NCBI RefSeq assembly: GCF_046630445.1
Contig: NC_092342.1
Span: 78,356,001-78,420,000 of the forward strand
Length of the DNA stretch: 64,000 nt
Reading direction: 5' to 3'
From: Rutidosis leptorrhynchoides
Taxonomy: Eukaryota; Streptophyta; Magnoliopsida; Asterales; Asteraceae
Part shown: positions 9,765 through 23,155 of the stretch, piece after piece
Layout: each line of letters starts with the position of its first letter
How positions within the stretch are numbered: the stretch's first letter is position 1
Made by a program: the position numbers and the translations under genes
Notes under the pieces: model-generated
What the model was told of the DNA's origin: nothing
Databases searched by the model: none
Seen by the model: only the letters and a program-made list of their open reading frames with translations

Positions 9765-12700
9765 GTACCTACCCGTTAAAGAAATTTCGTCCCGAAATTT
9801 GAGTGAGGTCGTCATGACTAGCAATAAAAATGTTTTCATGCCGTATATGTGTAGATAAATAGAGTTTTATCACCGTTAAATAATATGGATAAAACAATCC
9901 GATTTTTCGAAGCGTATGAGAGAAGTTATCGTAAAAGAGTGAAATGAAGAATAGAGATTCGTCTTAACTCTTGACGTATTAACGATTGATTTCCATAATT
10001 TAAGGAATAGAAAATCTTCATAATCTAAATAAGATTTGATTCTTCGGAATTTAAGGAAATTAAGATTTCTTTTGATTAAATGCGTAATTTGCTTCGATTG
10101 CTATGTTTGATATTTCGCTATAAATTGACCTCTTCCGTTTCATTATTTTCATCACTCTTACATCTTCTTCCTCATTTTCTATTTTCAAAAGATTGTAAAA
10201 AAAAATGCTTCATCCAGTTCTGATTCTTGATATACTCCTAACTTTCATATCTGTCATTCTTCTTTTTCATCTACCACCGGAGGAAGTTATTTTCTTCTAC
10301 CATTACCTTGGGGTTATAGTATTTTTCATTCTCCCGTGTCTTTATATTGCTATACGCATTGATATACACGGTTTGTAATTTCTGGGTAGTTGTTGGGTTT
10401 TATATCTTCCCTTATATTTCGATGTCTCTGCTTCTGTCTTTCCATAATTATTGACATCCACAGTTAATACTCTCTCCAATTTACTTATATATACTCCCAT
10501 TGATATTTTGAAGCTTCTTGCTTTTGTTTTATCTTCCCGACTTTAAATCAAGCAAATAATGGTCCAGAATTCGTAGGTATGAATTTCGGAATGAACATAA
10601 TTAATGTTTTTTAAAAAAATGGTAATAGCACAATCTGACTTGTCAAATTACCATAATACCTCGAAAAAGACCGAATCATTAAGAAAATATTTTCTTGATA
10701 GTTTAGAGGTTAAATAGAATGAAAGAGTTATGTAACATGGTTTATAATGAGGGTATGATCTGTGAACCTTTATCACGTTCCATTAGAAACTCAGCATGAC
10801 TTACTGTAATATAATCACGTTGATCAAGTGTCATTATATTATACTAACTCATGCTTCAGTTCCCAACACCGCTTCAAAAATATTCATATTTTAAACTCAA
10901 AGGTTTCAGAATTTAGAAACTAAAATAGTTTCTTTTATGATGTTACACAGATATCGTAAGGAGAAAATTAATTTTTGATAAGAATGATTATGGAATTATC
11001 TCCAGAAATATGGAGGATATTTATAATGAAAGATACGATGATATCTTAGAATTTCTAATATCAGAGGATGATGAAGAATATTGTCCGCAAGGGTTTAGAT
11101 TCGGAAGCAAGGTATTCGTTAATGGCTTCAGCAGATACTGAATAATTTAGATTCTTTGAAGGCAGGTTTAGTCTTTGTGATTTATCCACAGCCTCCTTCA
11201 TACTTTGCTCAATCCGTTTTCCAGTTCCAAACCTTCTCTTTTTCTGAGCTTTGCCAACACACTATTCTTTATCATCAAACTTTTGGCTGTTAAGGTCGTT
11301 TACAGTTTTTGCTACTTCATCAGCATTCAAAGTTATCATAACCGAATCGTTGGTTATCAATCCGAGGTGTTTTCAAAAGTTTGAAGGGTTTGCATGAAGA
11401 TTGTAATTGTCAAGATACATATGATGTTCTAGAATTTTGAACGATACAAATTTTTTTTTTCTGGGTTTATGAATAGAAGTGATGTTCTAGCATAGTTTTT
11501 AAGTCAATGTATAGCATTTGAAAGATGTAAGAATCTAAGAGTGATGTTTTCTGTTATATCTTGGCTTGGATTCTGATTTTTCAAAATCAGAATATGTAAT
11601 TGAATTTGTATGAAAACGATTGTGTATCGCTGTGAGCATAGTTAATAATTTTTGAATCAAAGTTGAAGAATGTACTGTATAACATATTAATTGTGAACTT
11701 ATATATTTCCCGAGTATTACCTACCCGTTAAAGATTTCACAATTAATACTTTGTACAAAAGAATTTTTTTTTACCGTCTTTATGAAAATATATGTATGTA
11801 TATTTTCTTCAGATGTAATACAGATTTGATGAGTTAATATCATATTAAGCTCATTTGATTTTTGAATTGAATGAATAATCTCTAAAACATTAAAGATTAC
11901 ATAATCTTCGCGGAGTATCTCACTAATGAAATCAATACTTCATTATTTATTCTTATTCCTCGGTGAAGGATGTTGATGCTCGTGGAATTCTTCTGAACTT
12001 CATAAGATATAAATGATGTTTTCTAGAAAGTTTCGAGTACATCGAAGATAAAAGTGTAAAATCAAACATGTAATTGATTAATACACTAAGTTCATTATGA
12101 AATGGAATTCATTGAGTTGAAACAGATATTTGTAGTTAACGATGGTTAAGTTGTTAATGAAGGATGTACATCATAGCATATTAGTAATATGAATTAACCG
12201 AGTAGTATCTACCCCTTAAAATTCACACGTAATAGCTTAGTACGAAAAGATTCATGATGGTTTTAAAATTTATATATATAAGATATACATATAAATTCTT
12301 TAGATGAATTGAGTTATTACTTCATAACTCATTGATACAATATACTCGTTGTTGACTCTTAATGATGTCCACGGTGCTATCTTGAACCGACGGAGCTTGT
12401 GATGTTAGAGGTGCTGCTGATTCTGACGATGTTGACAGCACTGACTGTGCTGGTAAGGCTAAGGGTATTGTTGATGCTGTTGGTAAAACAAGTCTAGCTT
12501 GTATCTTACACCATTCGGATAAGGGTTTCTACTCTATCTGATTTGGGTTAAGGCTAGAATAGATAATCTCTAAACTTTAGAAATTACATAATCGCCGTAG
12601 AATGTTTCTCCGATGAAGTTATGAATCCATACTTCATCGTTTGTCGTTGCTGGTACTTCTTGGTACCTATGGTGCGTATGATGTTGATATCCGAGGTACA

Positions 12701-12783
12701 AATTATGATGTTGAGGCGTGTGATGCGGATGTGGTTGTTGGTGGTGGTAATGATCGTGTTGGTGTGGATGATGGTGGTACCGG
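9765..12783 (-). other. Element B internal region without recognisable genes
   Basis: Begins (3' end of the element) with a PPT and a perfect hairpin at 9782-9800 (AAATTTCG/CGAAATTT). The remainder is AT-rich with no ORF of note. It contains an inverted repeat at 10,794-10,854 and diverged repeated blocks: TACCTACCCGTTAAAG-like sequence at 9766, about 11,726 and about 12,209, and a related pair near 11,875 and 12,555. This is typical of non-autonomous elements whose pol was replaced by non-coding DNA. Confidence 0.65.
10794..10854 (-). other. Inverted repeat in element B
   Basis: Arms GCATGACTTACTGTAATATA.. and ..TATTATACTAACTCATGC around a loop containing TTGATCAA. On the sense strand, ACACTTGATCAACGTGATTA and the following TATTAC closely match the element C hairpin. 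Confidence 0.65.
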
Positions 12784-13230
12784 TTATGCTGCGGGTGCTG
12801 TTGCTGGTGTTCGTAACCCTTGTACCATATTCTCCAAAGTCACTACCCGAGCACGAAGCTCGTTGACTTCTTCTATTATATCGGGATGATCGGTGGTTCG
12901 GACGATCGGATAAATAAGATTTATAATATGGGATAGTATATAATCATGATGAGATACTCTGGAAATGAGAGGGAAAATAGTATTACGAATAGGTTCGCCG
13001 GTAAGTGCTTCAGGTTCTTCGCCAAGAGGTGAATGTGGTGGATGGAAGGGATCACCTTCTTCTTGTCTCCTATGATTAAGTAGGCTACGAACCCATCCCC
13101 AATTCATCCAGAATAGGTGATGGCTGATTGGTTGATCCATTCCGGTTACACTTTCTTCAGAGTTCAGGTGAATATCCATATCGGAATAGCTGTCGGAATT
13201 TAAGGAATTTGAACTAGATACGAGATCCAT
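12784..13230 (-). pseudogene. Element B gag N-terminal remnant
   Basis: 148 codons starting MDLVSSSNSLNSDSYSDMDI, ending in a short coiled-coil-like segment (EEVNELRARVVTLENMVQGL). It lies where gag starts in an LTR element, downstream of the leader. No capsid core or zinc knuckle follows. The gag assignment rests on position and general resemblance to plant gypsy gag starts, not on a diagnostic domain. The overlapping plus-strand ORFs at 12,621-12,889 are shadows. Confidence 0.55.
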
Positions 13231-13581
13231 CTTGTATAATTAGAGAGATGATTTTTGATATAAAATAGATTATAGAATTTGATTGGTACTCTTCAATACA
13301 TAATTTACATATGTATATATAATACCAAAATCCCGTAAATTACGGAGAAATTTTCGGAAGATGGCAGTCAAAGTTTACTGTAATAGATATGACAAGATAT
13401 GAATTTTGTCTATACACTATCTATGCAATCAATGCAATAAGACGCGTTTAGACTTAAGATGATAGACAGGTAATTTCTGACAAGGAATGATAAGCAAAAC
13501 TTTTGACATGCAGACACAGTCGAAGTCCAGACTTACTAATGCATCCTAAAAACTATCAGTTAGACACACTTATGCAAGACC

Positions 13582-13586
13582 TGGTT
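13582..13586. other. Target-site duplication TGGTT (left) of element C
   Basis: TGGTT precedes the C 5' LTR and is repeated at 20,591-20,595 after the 3' LTR. Confidence 0.92.
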
Positions 13587-16002
13587 TGTAACATCCCGCG
13601 TTTTTTTGTTAAATTTATTTTTAACACTATCTTTTTTTAATAATACCTTTCGTGATTTAAATTCGTGGTTTCCATTGACTAACGTTCATAATATTCCCGT
13701 TATTTAATTATAACATCACTCGTTTACTCGAGCGTTTTTAAAATATTCGTTTGGTTAATTCCCGCACCCGCTTTGAAACTTGAGGGACCAAAGTTGGCTA
13801 GTGGGCAAACTAGTTGACTAGGTCAACTAGTCAACCCACCACTACCACCACACATTCAATCCCACCTCTCTTTCTCTTTTTCTCTCTACTTCCATTATTG
13901 GAACTCAAACACCAAATTCACAAATTCATCATCCAAATTCGATCTAGGAAGCTTACAACAAAACAAATTACATATTTGGAATCCTCTCTTCATCCTCTAC
14001 AATTTGATACCAACTTCATCCCGTCTGGGTAACATTTCTAAAACTCTAGATTTCTCTAAATTTGTGTTTTTGACTTGAAATGGTGTTAGTTAGTGTCTAT
14101 GGCTCATGTAAAACATGAATATATGTTTTGTTTGCTCGATTCGTTGTTTTGAGTAACTAGTTTGAACATTTGAAAATGGGTGTGCTTAATCCTTGATTTT
14201 GGATGAGTTAATGTTGTTAAATTGTTAGAGTTTATGTTTTAAAAGTGTTACTAGCATCTTTAGCATCAATTTGATGTGTAGGTTGATTTGGAACACATCA
14301 TTAACATGATTATTGGTTTTGTGATTCTTGATTAGGGTTTGATGAACTCTAAAAGGAAATTTTGATGCTTTGAATGCCATGAAATGTTATTAGTTAGTGA
14401 TTAGTTGTATTGTATGTTTCATTACCTTCAAAACGGCATATCATATGTGTGAATTGCATTCCCGAATCTTAAAATGCGTTTTGTAAACTTGAAACGATGG
14501 TTTTGAACATTTAATGACCACTTGACGAGATTTTTGGCTATTGTAAATGATGTTTTTGCTTGATGAAAAGTGGTTAGTTGTATTCCTTGTCAAAATACCT
14601 TTCCAACGATATAAGATACTTGTTTTGGATGTTTACGGTTTAGGATTTATGGGTATTTGAAGTTGGATTCGTGCTTGAGTGTGAAAACTGCCAGAATTCT
14701 CTGCACAGGTAATGGCACGGCGCGCCATGTACCCGCGCGGCACGCCAAAGTGGTCTGTCCAACTTTGTCGATTTTTGAATAATGTTTGCTATGCTACGCA
14801 CCTCCGATTCACATGTAACTTGTTCTAACATGCTCATATATGATTAAAAACCTCAGAAAAATAGTTCGGGACCCGACCCGAACGTGTTGACTTTTCGTTG
14901 ACTTTGACCGACCGAAGTTCGAATTTTTGTCAAACTTAACCAAATAATTGTGCAATCTTCCTAACTTGTTTCTATACTTGTATCTTGCATGAAACTTGAC
15001 AAATTGATTCACATGCTATATTTAATCGAGTCGTAACGAGCCATAGGACTAATTGAACACATTTCACCCGACCTTGTGTCGTAACCGGTTAATTGATACA
15101 ACTTATTTGTTTAGGTCAAGGCTAAGCAACTATCATGCACACGTTTACTTTGTGAAGTACTTTTATACTCGTGCACTCGAGGTGAGATCATAGTCCCACC
15201 TTTTCAACAACTTTTTATACTTTTAAATTGTGGGCTGAAAAACATATACTTTGTTACATTTTGTACTACTTACTTTTATACTTTGAACACAAGTACAAGG
15301 AAAACAAACATTCCACAGCGAGTTAGAACAAAAATCCTCAATTCGATTATCATTAGTTACACTTGCAGGGTGTAAGCGACAACTTATATTGTGTGGCCAT
15401 ACGGGTTTGACAAACCCTCATTTCGGACGGTTCGCTACCGTCTACGGATGAAATATATTTTCGAGAAACAGTGTATGTTCTAACACTATTGTGATGGGGT
15501 TCTATGGAAGGAAATGTTAAGTCTTGATAATTGGGTGCTCGCGAACAATACTTTTGGAATGCAAACGATTATGATAATCAACGTTATGGGAATACTAAAT
15601 CTTGTGGTTCAAAAACAACGTTTATTACAAACACCTATGATTTCACCAACGTTTTTCGTTGACAGTTTTCTATATGTTTCTCAGGTTCATACATGGCTAT
15701 TTGATACATGCTTCCGCGTACTTTCATACTTGCTTGGGGTCAAGCATACATACATACTTACGCTATTTGTAGCAACTGTGATTTTCAATTAATTATGTCG
15801 CAAGTTATTTCATTTATACATTACTATTTTGTAATCTTAAACTTGTTGTCGATCCTTTTTGTAAACTGAACTTTGCGAGTCTTGTACTTTTCAAATGAAT
15901 GCGACGTAATTTTGGTCAAACGAGTCTCATATAGGGACTACGACCACATAACGGGACCTAAGTTAGCGGCGCCGTCAATGACGATTTTTTCGGGTCGCTA
16001 CA
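13587..16002 (+). repeat. 5' LTR of element C (2416 bp)
   Basis: TGTAACATCC..GTCGCTACA. Contains a CT-rich stretch near 13,866, paired GC-rich motifs at 14,716-14,745 and GAGGTGAG at 15,179-15,186 followed by ATCATAGTCCCACC. Confidence 0.95.
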
Positions 16003-16004
16003 GA

Positions 16005-16016
16005 TGGTATCAGAGC
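16005..16016 (+). other. Primer binding site of element C (initiator Met tRNA)
   Basis: TGGTATCAGAGC, two bases after the 5' LTR, as in A and B. Confidence 0.9.
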
Positions 16017-16689
16017 GTTGGTTGTAGGGAACTAGGATGTGCATTAGTGTGTCTGACAGAGTCGTTGGGACGCATTAGTGAATCTAGACTACAACCGGGT
16101 AGTTAGCCATTGCATTCTGACATACATTTGCTATAGATAGCACTTACTTGACTACTTGTGCATTATACTTGAATCATTCTTAGGCAAACTTCTTGATGGT
16201 ACCAAGCTTTCATCATGCGAATCCGTATTCTGCCACTTTCTGGTAACACGCGTAAATTCAAGATTCATACGCTTAAGGATGACGACGACTTCATTAGTCT
16301 CACTAGTTCGGGAACTCTGTCTCCCACGTTGTTATTCGCCAACCGTCTCAACTTGCTATCGGTGTCACACCGGTGTTCCTTACTATCTACCATTTCGTGT
16401 TGCTACCACCACTACTCTAGGTGAGTCTCGTCTTACTATTTATCACTACGGTTGCGTACTATTCGTTATCATGATTTGTTACACTTCTCGTACCGGAATA
16501 CATTATTGTTTGAATTGAATCGCATTGACGTGACAATCATTTATACATTTCCCTCGAGGAACGCTTCTTTAGAGTTGCACTAATTCTTTCGATTCAATAC
16601 GAGTCACGTTAGAGACGTCGTTACACTTTATTCATTTTAAATTTTCACGATTACACGAACTTGAATCTATGGAGTGATGTGGGAATGGA

Positions 16690-16813
16690 GGTATGAGATA
16701 GCGTAATATAACGACACTCGATCAACGTGGTTATATTACGGTAATTCATACCAAAGTTCTAATGACACGTGATAGTGATTGGACTCGATCAACCTAATCA
16801 CCACCATGTGCCA
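16690..16813 (+). other. Two adjacent inverted repeats in element C
   Basis: First hairpin 16,690-16,752 (GGTATGAGATAGCGTAATAT to ..ATATTACGGTAATTCATACC); second 16,763-16,813 (TGACACGTGATAGTGATTGG to ..CCTAATCACCACCATGTGCCA). Both loops contain ACTCGATCAA. Related to the A and B hairpins. Confidence 0.7.
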
Positions 16814-17249
16814 TGTACGTGATTTCATTTTTCTTGTTTGGACATCCGACAATTCCGAGAATACTGATAACAACCATACCTGGGACACATCGTCGATTAT
16901 TATCGAACCATACTTATGCTTCCGAACGGATGACAAATTCTTTCAACTTCAAACATATGTTACACTTGTATACTATCTCGTTTTCTTATGATTTTATCGA
17001 CAAACTACAATATGCTTGTTATGCTAACATCGAGGTGGAAACTTCTCTCGCCTTACACACGTATTTCCGTTTAAGGAAATCTTTATTCTAAATTCTCAAT
17101 GGAGAGAGAGACTCTTCACATTATACTAGTATTCGCCACGAGGGTGAATAGTCCTAACGAACGTTTTCAGAAACCGATAAATCTTTCGCGGCGCGAAATT
17201 CTTAAAAAAAAAAAAAAAAAAAAAACAAAACTTGTTCAAATATATCTTG

Positions 17250-18020
17250 AGGAAATGTACTTCGTCTCGGATCGAGATTCTCGTTTCACTTCTAAATTTC
17301 AGGGTACCTTACAAAAAGCCTCGGGACCGCGTTTAAATATGGGTACCGCGTATCATCCACGCACCGACGAATAAAGCAAATGTACGATTTGAACCTGGGA
17401 AACCATAATACGAATTCGTGTTATCGACTTCAAAATTTCTTGAGAAAAGTCTTTGCCTTTAACCAAATTCTCTTACAATGATGGTTATCGTTCAAGTCTT
17501 AACGTCACACCTTTTGAAATCTTATATGACCGGAAACGTCATTCTCCTTTTGTAGAACCAAGTAAATGATAATCAAGTCACCGAACCTTGACTCATTCAT
17601 GGTGTAACCGTTAAAATCCTTCCAATCCGAGAAAGGCTCGAGACGGCCCGTAGTCGCCAAAGGAGCTATGCCAATGTTAGATGTATACCTTTCGAATTCC
17701 ATGTGGGAAACCGCGTAACGTTAAAAGTCGCACCTTGAAAAGGTGTAGTCCGTTTCGTAAACGTAGAAAGCTAAATCCGCGATATTTTTAGTCTTTTTTT
17801 TTTTTGAAATCTTGGGGCGTGTTGTGCCCGTTGCTTACCGCTCCGAACTTCCGACTCAAACAAATTCCGTTCATCCTACATTCTGTGTATCAAACTTAAA
17901 GGCGTGTCTTGCGAGACAAGAACTTGTTATCCTCTTCGATGAACTTACTATCAACGATAAACCTCACTTCCAAGGAGGTAACGTTGGTGAAACTATAAAT
18001 CGTGGAACCAAACTTTAAAC
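17250..18020 (+). pseudogene. Integrase remnants in element C
   Basis: 17,257-17,371 encodes a broken integrase core piece (FVSDRDSRFTSKF, LNMGTAYHPRTDE). 17,812-18,000 encodes the integrase C-terminal signature (VPVAYRSELP, NSVHPTFCVSNLK, FDELTINDKPHF). Between them the frame is lost and A- and T-runs are present. No gag, protease or RT is visible. Homologous to the integrase of element A, which shows descent from an autonomous relative. Confidence 0.75.
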
Positions 18021-18137
18021 CAACGTAAAATCGCGACTGTCGAAGTTCGTTGAAATACCCGAAGGAGTGCCTTCACTTATTCGTAGAACCGACAACGCAA
18101 GATCTCGAGGAAGAAACAACGACTACTACTTCCAACT

Positions 18138-18174
18138 AAATTTCGGGACGAAATTTCTTTTAAGGTGTAGGTAA
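18138..18174 (+). other. Element C hairpin and polypurine tract
   Basis: Perfect hairpin AAATTTCG-GGA-CGAAATTT (18,138-18,156), then TTTTAAGGTGTAGGTAA up to the LTR at 18,175. Confidence 0.7.
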
Positions 18175-20590
18175 TGTAACATCCCGCGTTTTTCCGTTAA
18201 ATTTATTTTTAACACTGTCTTTTTTTAATAATACATTTCGTGATTTAAATTTGTGGTTTCCATTGACTAACGTTCATAATATTCCCGTTATTTAATTATA
18301 GCATCACTCGTTTACTCGAGCGTTTTTAAAATATTCGTTTGGTTAATTCCCGCACCCGCTTTGAAACTTGAGGGACCAAAGTTGGCTAGTGGGCAAACTA
18401 GTTGACTAGGTCAACTAGTCAACCCACCACTACCACCACACATTCAATCCCACCTCTCTTTCTCTTTTTCTCTCTACTTCCATTATTGGAACTCAAACAC
18501 CAAATTCACAAATTCATCATCCAAATTCGATCTAGGAAGCTTACAACAAAACAAATTACATATTTGGAATCCTCTCTTCATCCTCTACAATTTGATACCA
18601 ACTTCATCCCGTCTGGGTAACATTTCTAAAACTCTAGATTTCTCTAAATTTGTGTTTTTGACTTGAAATGGTGTTAGTTAGTGTCTATGGCTCGTGTAAA
18701 ACATGAATATATGTTTTGTTTGCTCGATTCGTTGTTTTGAGTAACTAGTTTGAACATTTGAAAATGGGTGTGCTTAATCCTTGATTTTGGATGAGTTAAT
18801 GTTGTTAAATTGTTAGAGTTTATGTTTTAAAAGTGTTACTAGCATCTTTAGCATCAATTTGATGTGTAGGTTGATTTGGAACACATCATTAACATGATTA
18901 TTGGTTTTGTGATTCTTGATTAGGGTTTGATGAACTCTAAAAGGAAATTTTGATGCTTTGAATGCCATGAAATGTTATTAGTTAGTGATTAGTTGTATTG
19001 TATGTTTCATTACCTTCAAAACGGCATATCATATGTGTGAATTGCATTCCCGAATCTTAAAATGCGTTTTGTAAACTTGAAACGATGGTTTTGAACATTT
19101 AATGACCACTTGACGAGATTTTTGGCTATTGTAAATGATGTTTTTGCTTGATGAAAAGTGGTTAGTTGTATTCCTTGTCAAAATACCTTTCCAACGATAT
19201 AAGATACTTGTTTTGGATGTTTACGGTTTAGGATTTATGGGTATTTGAAGTTGGATTCGTGCTTGAGTGTGAAAACTGCCAGAATTCTCTGCACAGGTAA
19301 TGGCACGGCGCGCCATGTACCCGCGCGGCACGCCAAAGTGGTCTGTCCAACTTTGTCGATTTTTGAATAATGTTTGCTATGCTACGCACCTCCGATTCAC
19401 ATGTAACTTGTTCTAACATGCTCATATATGATTAAAAACCTCAGAAAAATAGTTCGGGACCCGACCCGAACGTGTTGACTTTTCGTTGACTTTGACCGAC
19501 CGAAGTTCGAATTTTTGTCAAACTTAACCAAATAATTGTGCAATCTTCCTAACTTGTTTCTATACTTGTATCTTGCATGAAACTTGACAAATTGATTCAC
19601 ATGCTATATTTAATCGAGTCGTAACGAGCCATAGGACTAATTGAACACATTTCACCCGACCTTGTGTCGTAACCGGTTAATTGATACAACTTATTTGTTT
19701 AGGTCAAGGCTAAGCAACTATCATGCACACGTTTACTTTGTGAAGTACTTTTATACTCGTGCACTCGAGGTGAGATCATAGTCCCACCTTTTCAACAACT
19801 TTTTATACTTTTAAATTGTGGGCTGAAAAACATATACTTTGTTACATTTTGTACTACTTACTTTTATACTTTGAACACAAGTACAAGGAAAACAAACATT
19901 CCACAGCGAGTTAGAACAAAAATCCTCAATTCGATTATCATTAGTTACACTTGCAGGGTGTAAGCGAGAACTTATATTGTGTGGCCATACGGGTTTGACA
20001 AACCCTCATTTCGGACGGTTCGCTACCGTCTACGGATGAAATATATTTTCGAAAAACAGTGTATGTTCTAACACTATTGTGATGGGGTTCTATGGAAGGA
20101 AATGTTAAGTCTTGATAATTGGGTGCTCGCGAACAATACTTTTGGAATGCAAACGATTATGATAATCAACGTTATGGGAATACTAAATCTTGTGGTTCAA
20201 AAACAACGTTTATTACAAACACCTATGATTTCACCAACGTTTTTCGTTGACAGTTTTCTATATGTTTCTCAGGTTCATACATGGCTATTAGATACATGCT
20301 TCCGCGTACTTTCATACTTGCTTGGGGTCAAGCATACATACATACTTACGCTATTTGTAGCAACTGTGATTTTCAATTAATTATGTCGCAAGTTATTTCA
20401 TTTATACATTACTATTTTGTAATCTTAAACTTGTTGTCGATCCTTTTGGTAAACTGAACTTTGCGAGTCTTGTACTTTTCAAATGAATGCGACGTAATTT
20501 TGGTCAAACGAGTCTCATATAGGGACTACGACCACGTAACGGGACCTAAGTTAGCGGCGCCGTCAATGACGATTTTGTCGGGTCGCTACA
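18175..20590 (+). repeat. 3' LTR of element C (2416 bp)
   Basis: Near-identical copy of 13,587-16,002 at a constant offset of 4588. Followed by TSD TGGTT. Confidence 0.95.
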
Positions 20591-20608
20591 TGGTTCACTA
20601 GGACCAAC

Positions 20609-20620
20609 GCTCTGATACCA
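20609..20620 (-). other. Primer binding site of element B
   Basis: Sense TGGTATCAGAGC, two bases from the B 5' LTR. C is inserted just beyond it, which separates PBS and LTR from the rest of B. Confidence 0.88.
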
Positions 20621-20622
20621 AC

Positions 20623-22319
20623 TGTGACGATCGCTCCAAATCCATATGAATAATACGTCATTCATTGATTTCATTACGAGGTATTTGACCTCTATATGAT
20701 ACGTTTTGTAAACATTGCATTCTTTTGAAAAGGCACACCATAAATGAATATTTAAATCAAAGGTTTTCGACATCTGATGATTTCTACATATAGACAATCA
20801 CCGTAAATAATAGTTTACAATAGTACTTCCGTTGACAATGCAGTCAAAATAAGATACATGGTGATGATTTGGTGAATGCAACGTTTCTTTGAAAAATATG
20901 CCATATAAGACTCCATGCACATAGCTTGTCTATCATATAAGCAAACAGCGGAAGACTTCTAGGGAACCTGAGAATAAACATGCTAACAAGTGTCAACACA
21001 AAGGTTGGTGAGTTCATAGTTTGTATGTTTCGCATAATCTGTATATAAAGATGGATCACAAGATTTCAGTTGTTTCATCCAGAAACGTTTATCAATAGAT
21101 TCTACATAACAGAGCACCCTGGTAACTAAACTTTAGCGTTATAATGATAAATACCCCATTCGTTTTAATACACGCAAACCAACGTGTCCTAAACTCAAAT
21201 AACACACGTCCGTTAAAAGGCTAGCGCTCTAGCTCGGACGGGGATGTCAAGCCCTATGGATCCATATACTGTTATTCACGCCCACCAGTCCACATCCTAT
21301 GTACTGGCAGTTACTAGTTACCAAAGCTAAGGGATTTTCGGTTTAAACTCAGTGTAGAATTAAGTTTGTACTTGTATCCATTGCGTTTAAAATAAAGTGC
21401 ATGTATTCTCAGCCCAAAAATATAGATTGCAAAAGCATTTAAAAAGGGAGCAAATGAAACTCACCTTAGCAGCACATAAAGTTGTTCATCGTAATGTGAC
21501 CGAAACTCGGTATATCAAATAATCGTAGATCTCAACCTAGAGAACATATGTTGCTCAATAAATGTCTATCAAGCTAGGTCAGGTCATAGTGTATCACAAT
21601 CCTAATGCTCGAAATTGACATACAAAAGTTATTCAAAGTTGTTTCAAAAAGTCAATTTTGACAATAGTTCAACAAACGAGACGTACCTTATATAAGGATT
21701 CATTTACTCGGTTGGTAATATTTAAAAATCCATTTTATCAATCTCGTAAACAAGTTGTTTAAGTATTAATTGCAGATTCAAAAAGCAATTCCAATTAATG
21801 TCAATTATAATTCAGTTGACCATATCTTTTGATTCGTTCCTCGAAACTATTCGATATCTAAATGAAAAGTTATTGATTTTTCGCCAGCTTTCCGAAAATA
21901 TGTATATCATATACCTTTTACCCGTAATATATGTATTTAATTCGTGATTTATTATAAACTGTTTAATGACGAAATTTAGCATACAAGCATGTATAAATAT
22001 ATACACTCGAGCACTAGTATGTATACACTATTAATTTATAAAATATAAAATATAAATGCTTACGTATTAATATTGAGATTCAATATTGTAGAAAAGTACG
22101 TAGACGTAACGAAGATGATAAACACTAAGTTTGATTCACAATTATACCCCCGACCATTACCCATAACCTCCTTGGCAATAACCCATAATTTCCTTAGCTC
22201 TATCCCGCTTGAAAACCATTTTGAAAGTGACACGCTCATAACCTCGTCGTAGTATTTTATTAATAATATTAATAATAATTAGATTAATAATAATATTAAT
22301 CTTAATAATAATAATAATG

Positions 22320-22400
<81 letters not shown>

Positions 22401-23087
22401 GAAATAAATACGAAGTAATATATGATTAACAGAAAGAGTGTGAAAACTGAGCAATTTATAGAACCTTTTCTGAAAAAGTACCCCATGCGATCGCATGGGA
22501 TTTGTGCTTCAAGGCCATGCGATCGCATGGCCCTCTGATCCAGCTCACAAACTTTTGTTTTCTTGTTTGTCGACATATTATTTAAATATATATATAATAT
22601 ATTTAATTTATATAATTAATTATATATTATATTAAATTCATGTGCATAGTTGACCTGTAATTTTCATTCCGATGACTCGTACGTTGTTACTCGACTTATG
22701 TCCCGGTTTCGGTTTCTCGAACGCATTTTCGTACACTTAGAAAACTTGCATTTTACGTTTCGTGACACGTACCTTTGTCAAAATATAGCCTTAAATTATC
22801 CATAAACTATATCACTCAAAGTATATCTTAATCTTTCGAGTGTTTTGATTATTTACTTCTATAAATCATTGTCTCGTTATTTATTAATATAATAGTATTT
22901 ATCAAACGTTTCATAACCAAGTTAATATCTATTCTCAATATTTTTAAACACGTTTTAAAATATACGTCGCAAGTTATTCATACAATTAATATTCCAACTT
23001 ATCATATATATTCAAATAAATATTTAAACCAATAATTTTAATATACGGTATCAAACAATTAATACATTGTTATGTTTTCAAGTTATA

Positions 23088-23155
<68 letters not shown>

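Larger units (their letters stand above)
13587..20590 (+). mobile_element. Element C: non-autonomous chromovirus-type element, complete, 7.0 kb
   Basis: Two LTRs of identical length (2416 bp) flank only 2.17 kb of internal sequence. TSD TGGTT on both sides. Start TGTAACATCCCGC and end GGTCGCTACA resemble element A, so C is a deletion derivative of a related family. About a dozen differences between the LTRs were seen by eye, so the insertion is young. It lies in the leader of B, about 30 bp past the B PBS. Only out-of-frame integrase scraps remain of the coding region. Confidence 0.95.

Noticed and set aside
12621-12889. Two plus-strand ORFs of about 80 codons rich in Val/Asp
   Set aside because: Antisense shadows of the element B gag remnant; composition follows the opposite-strand codons.
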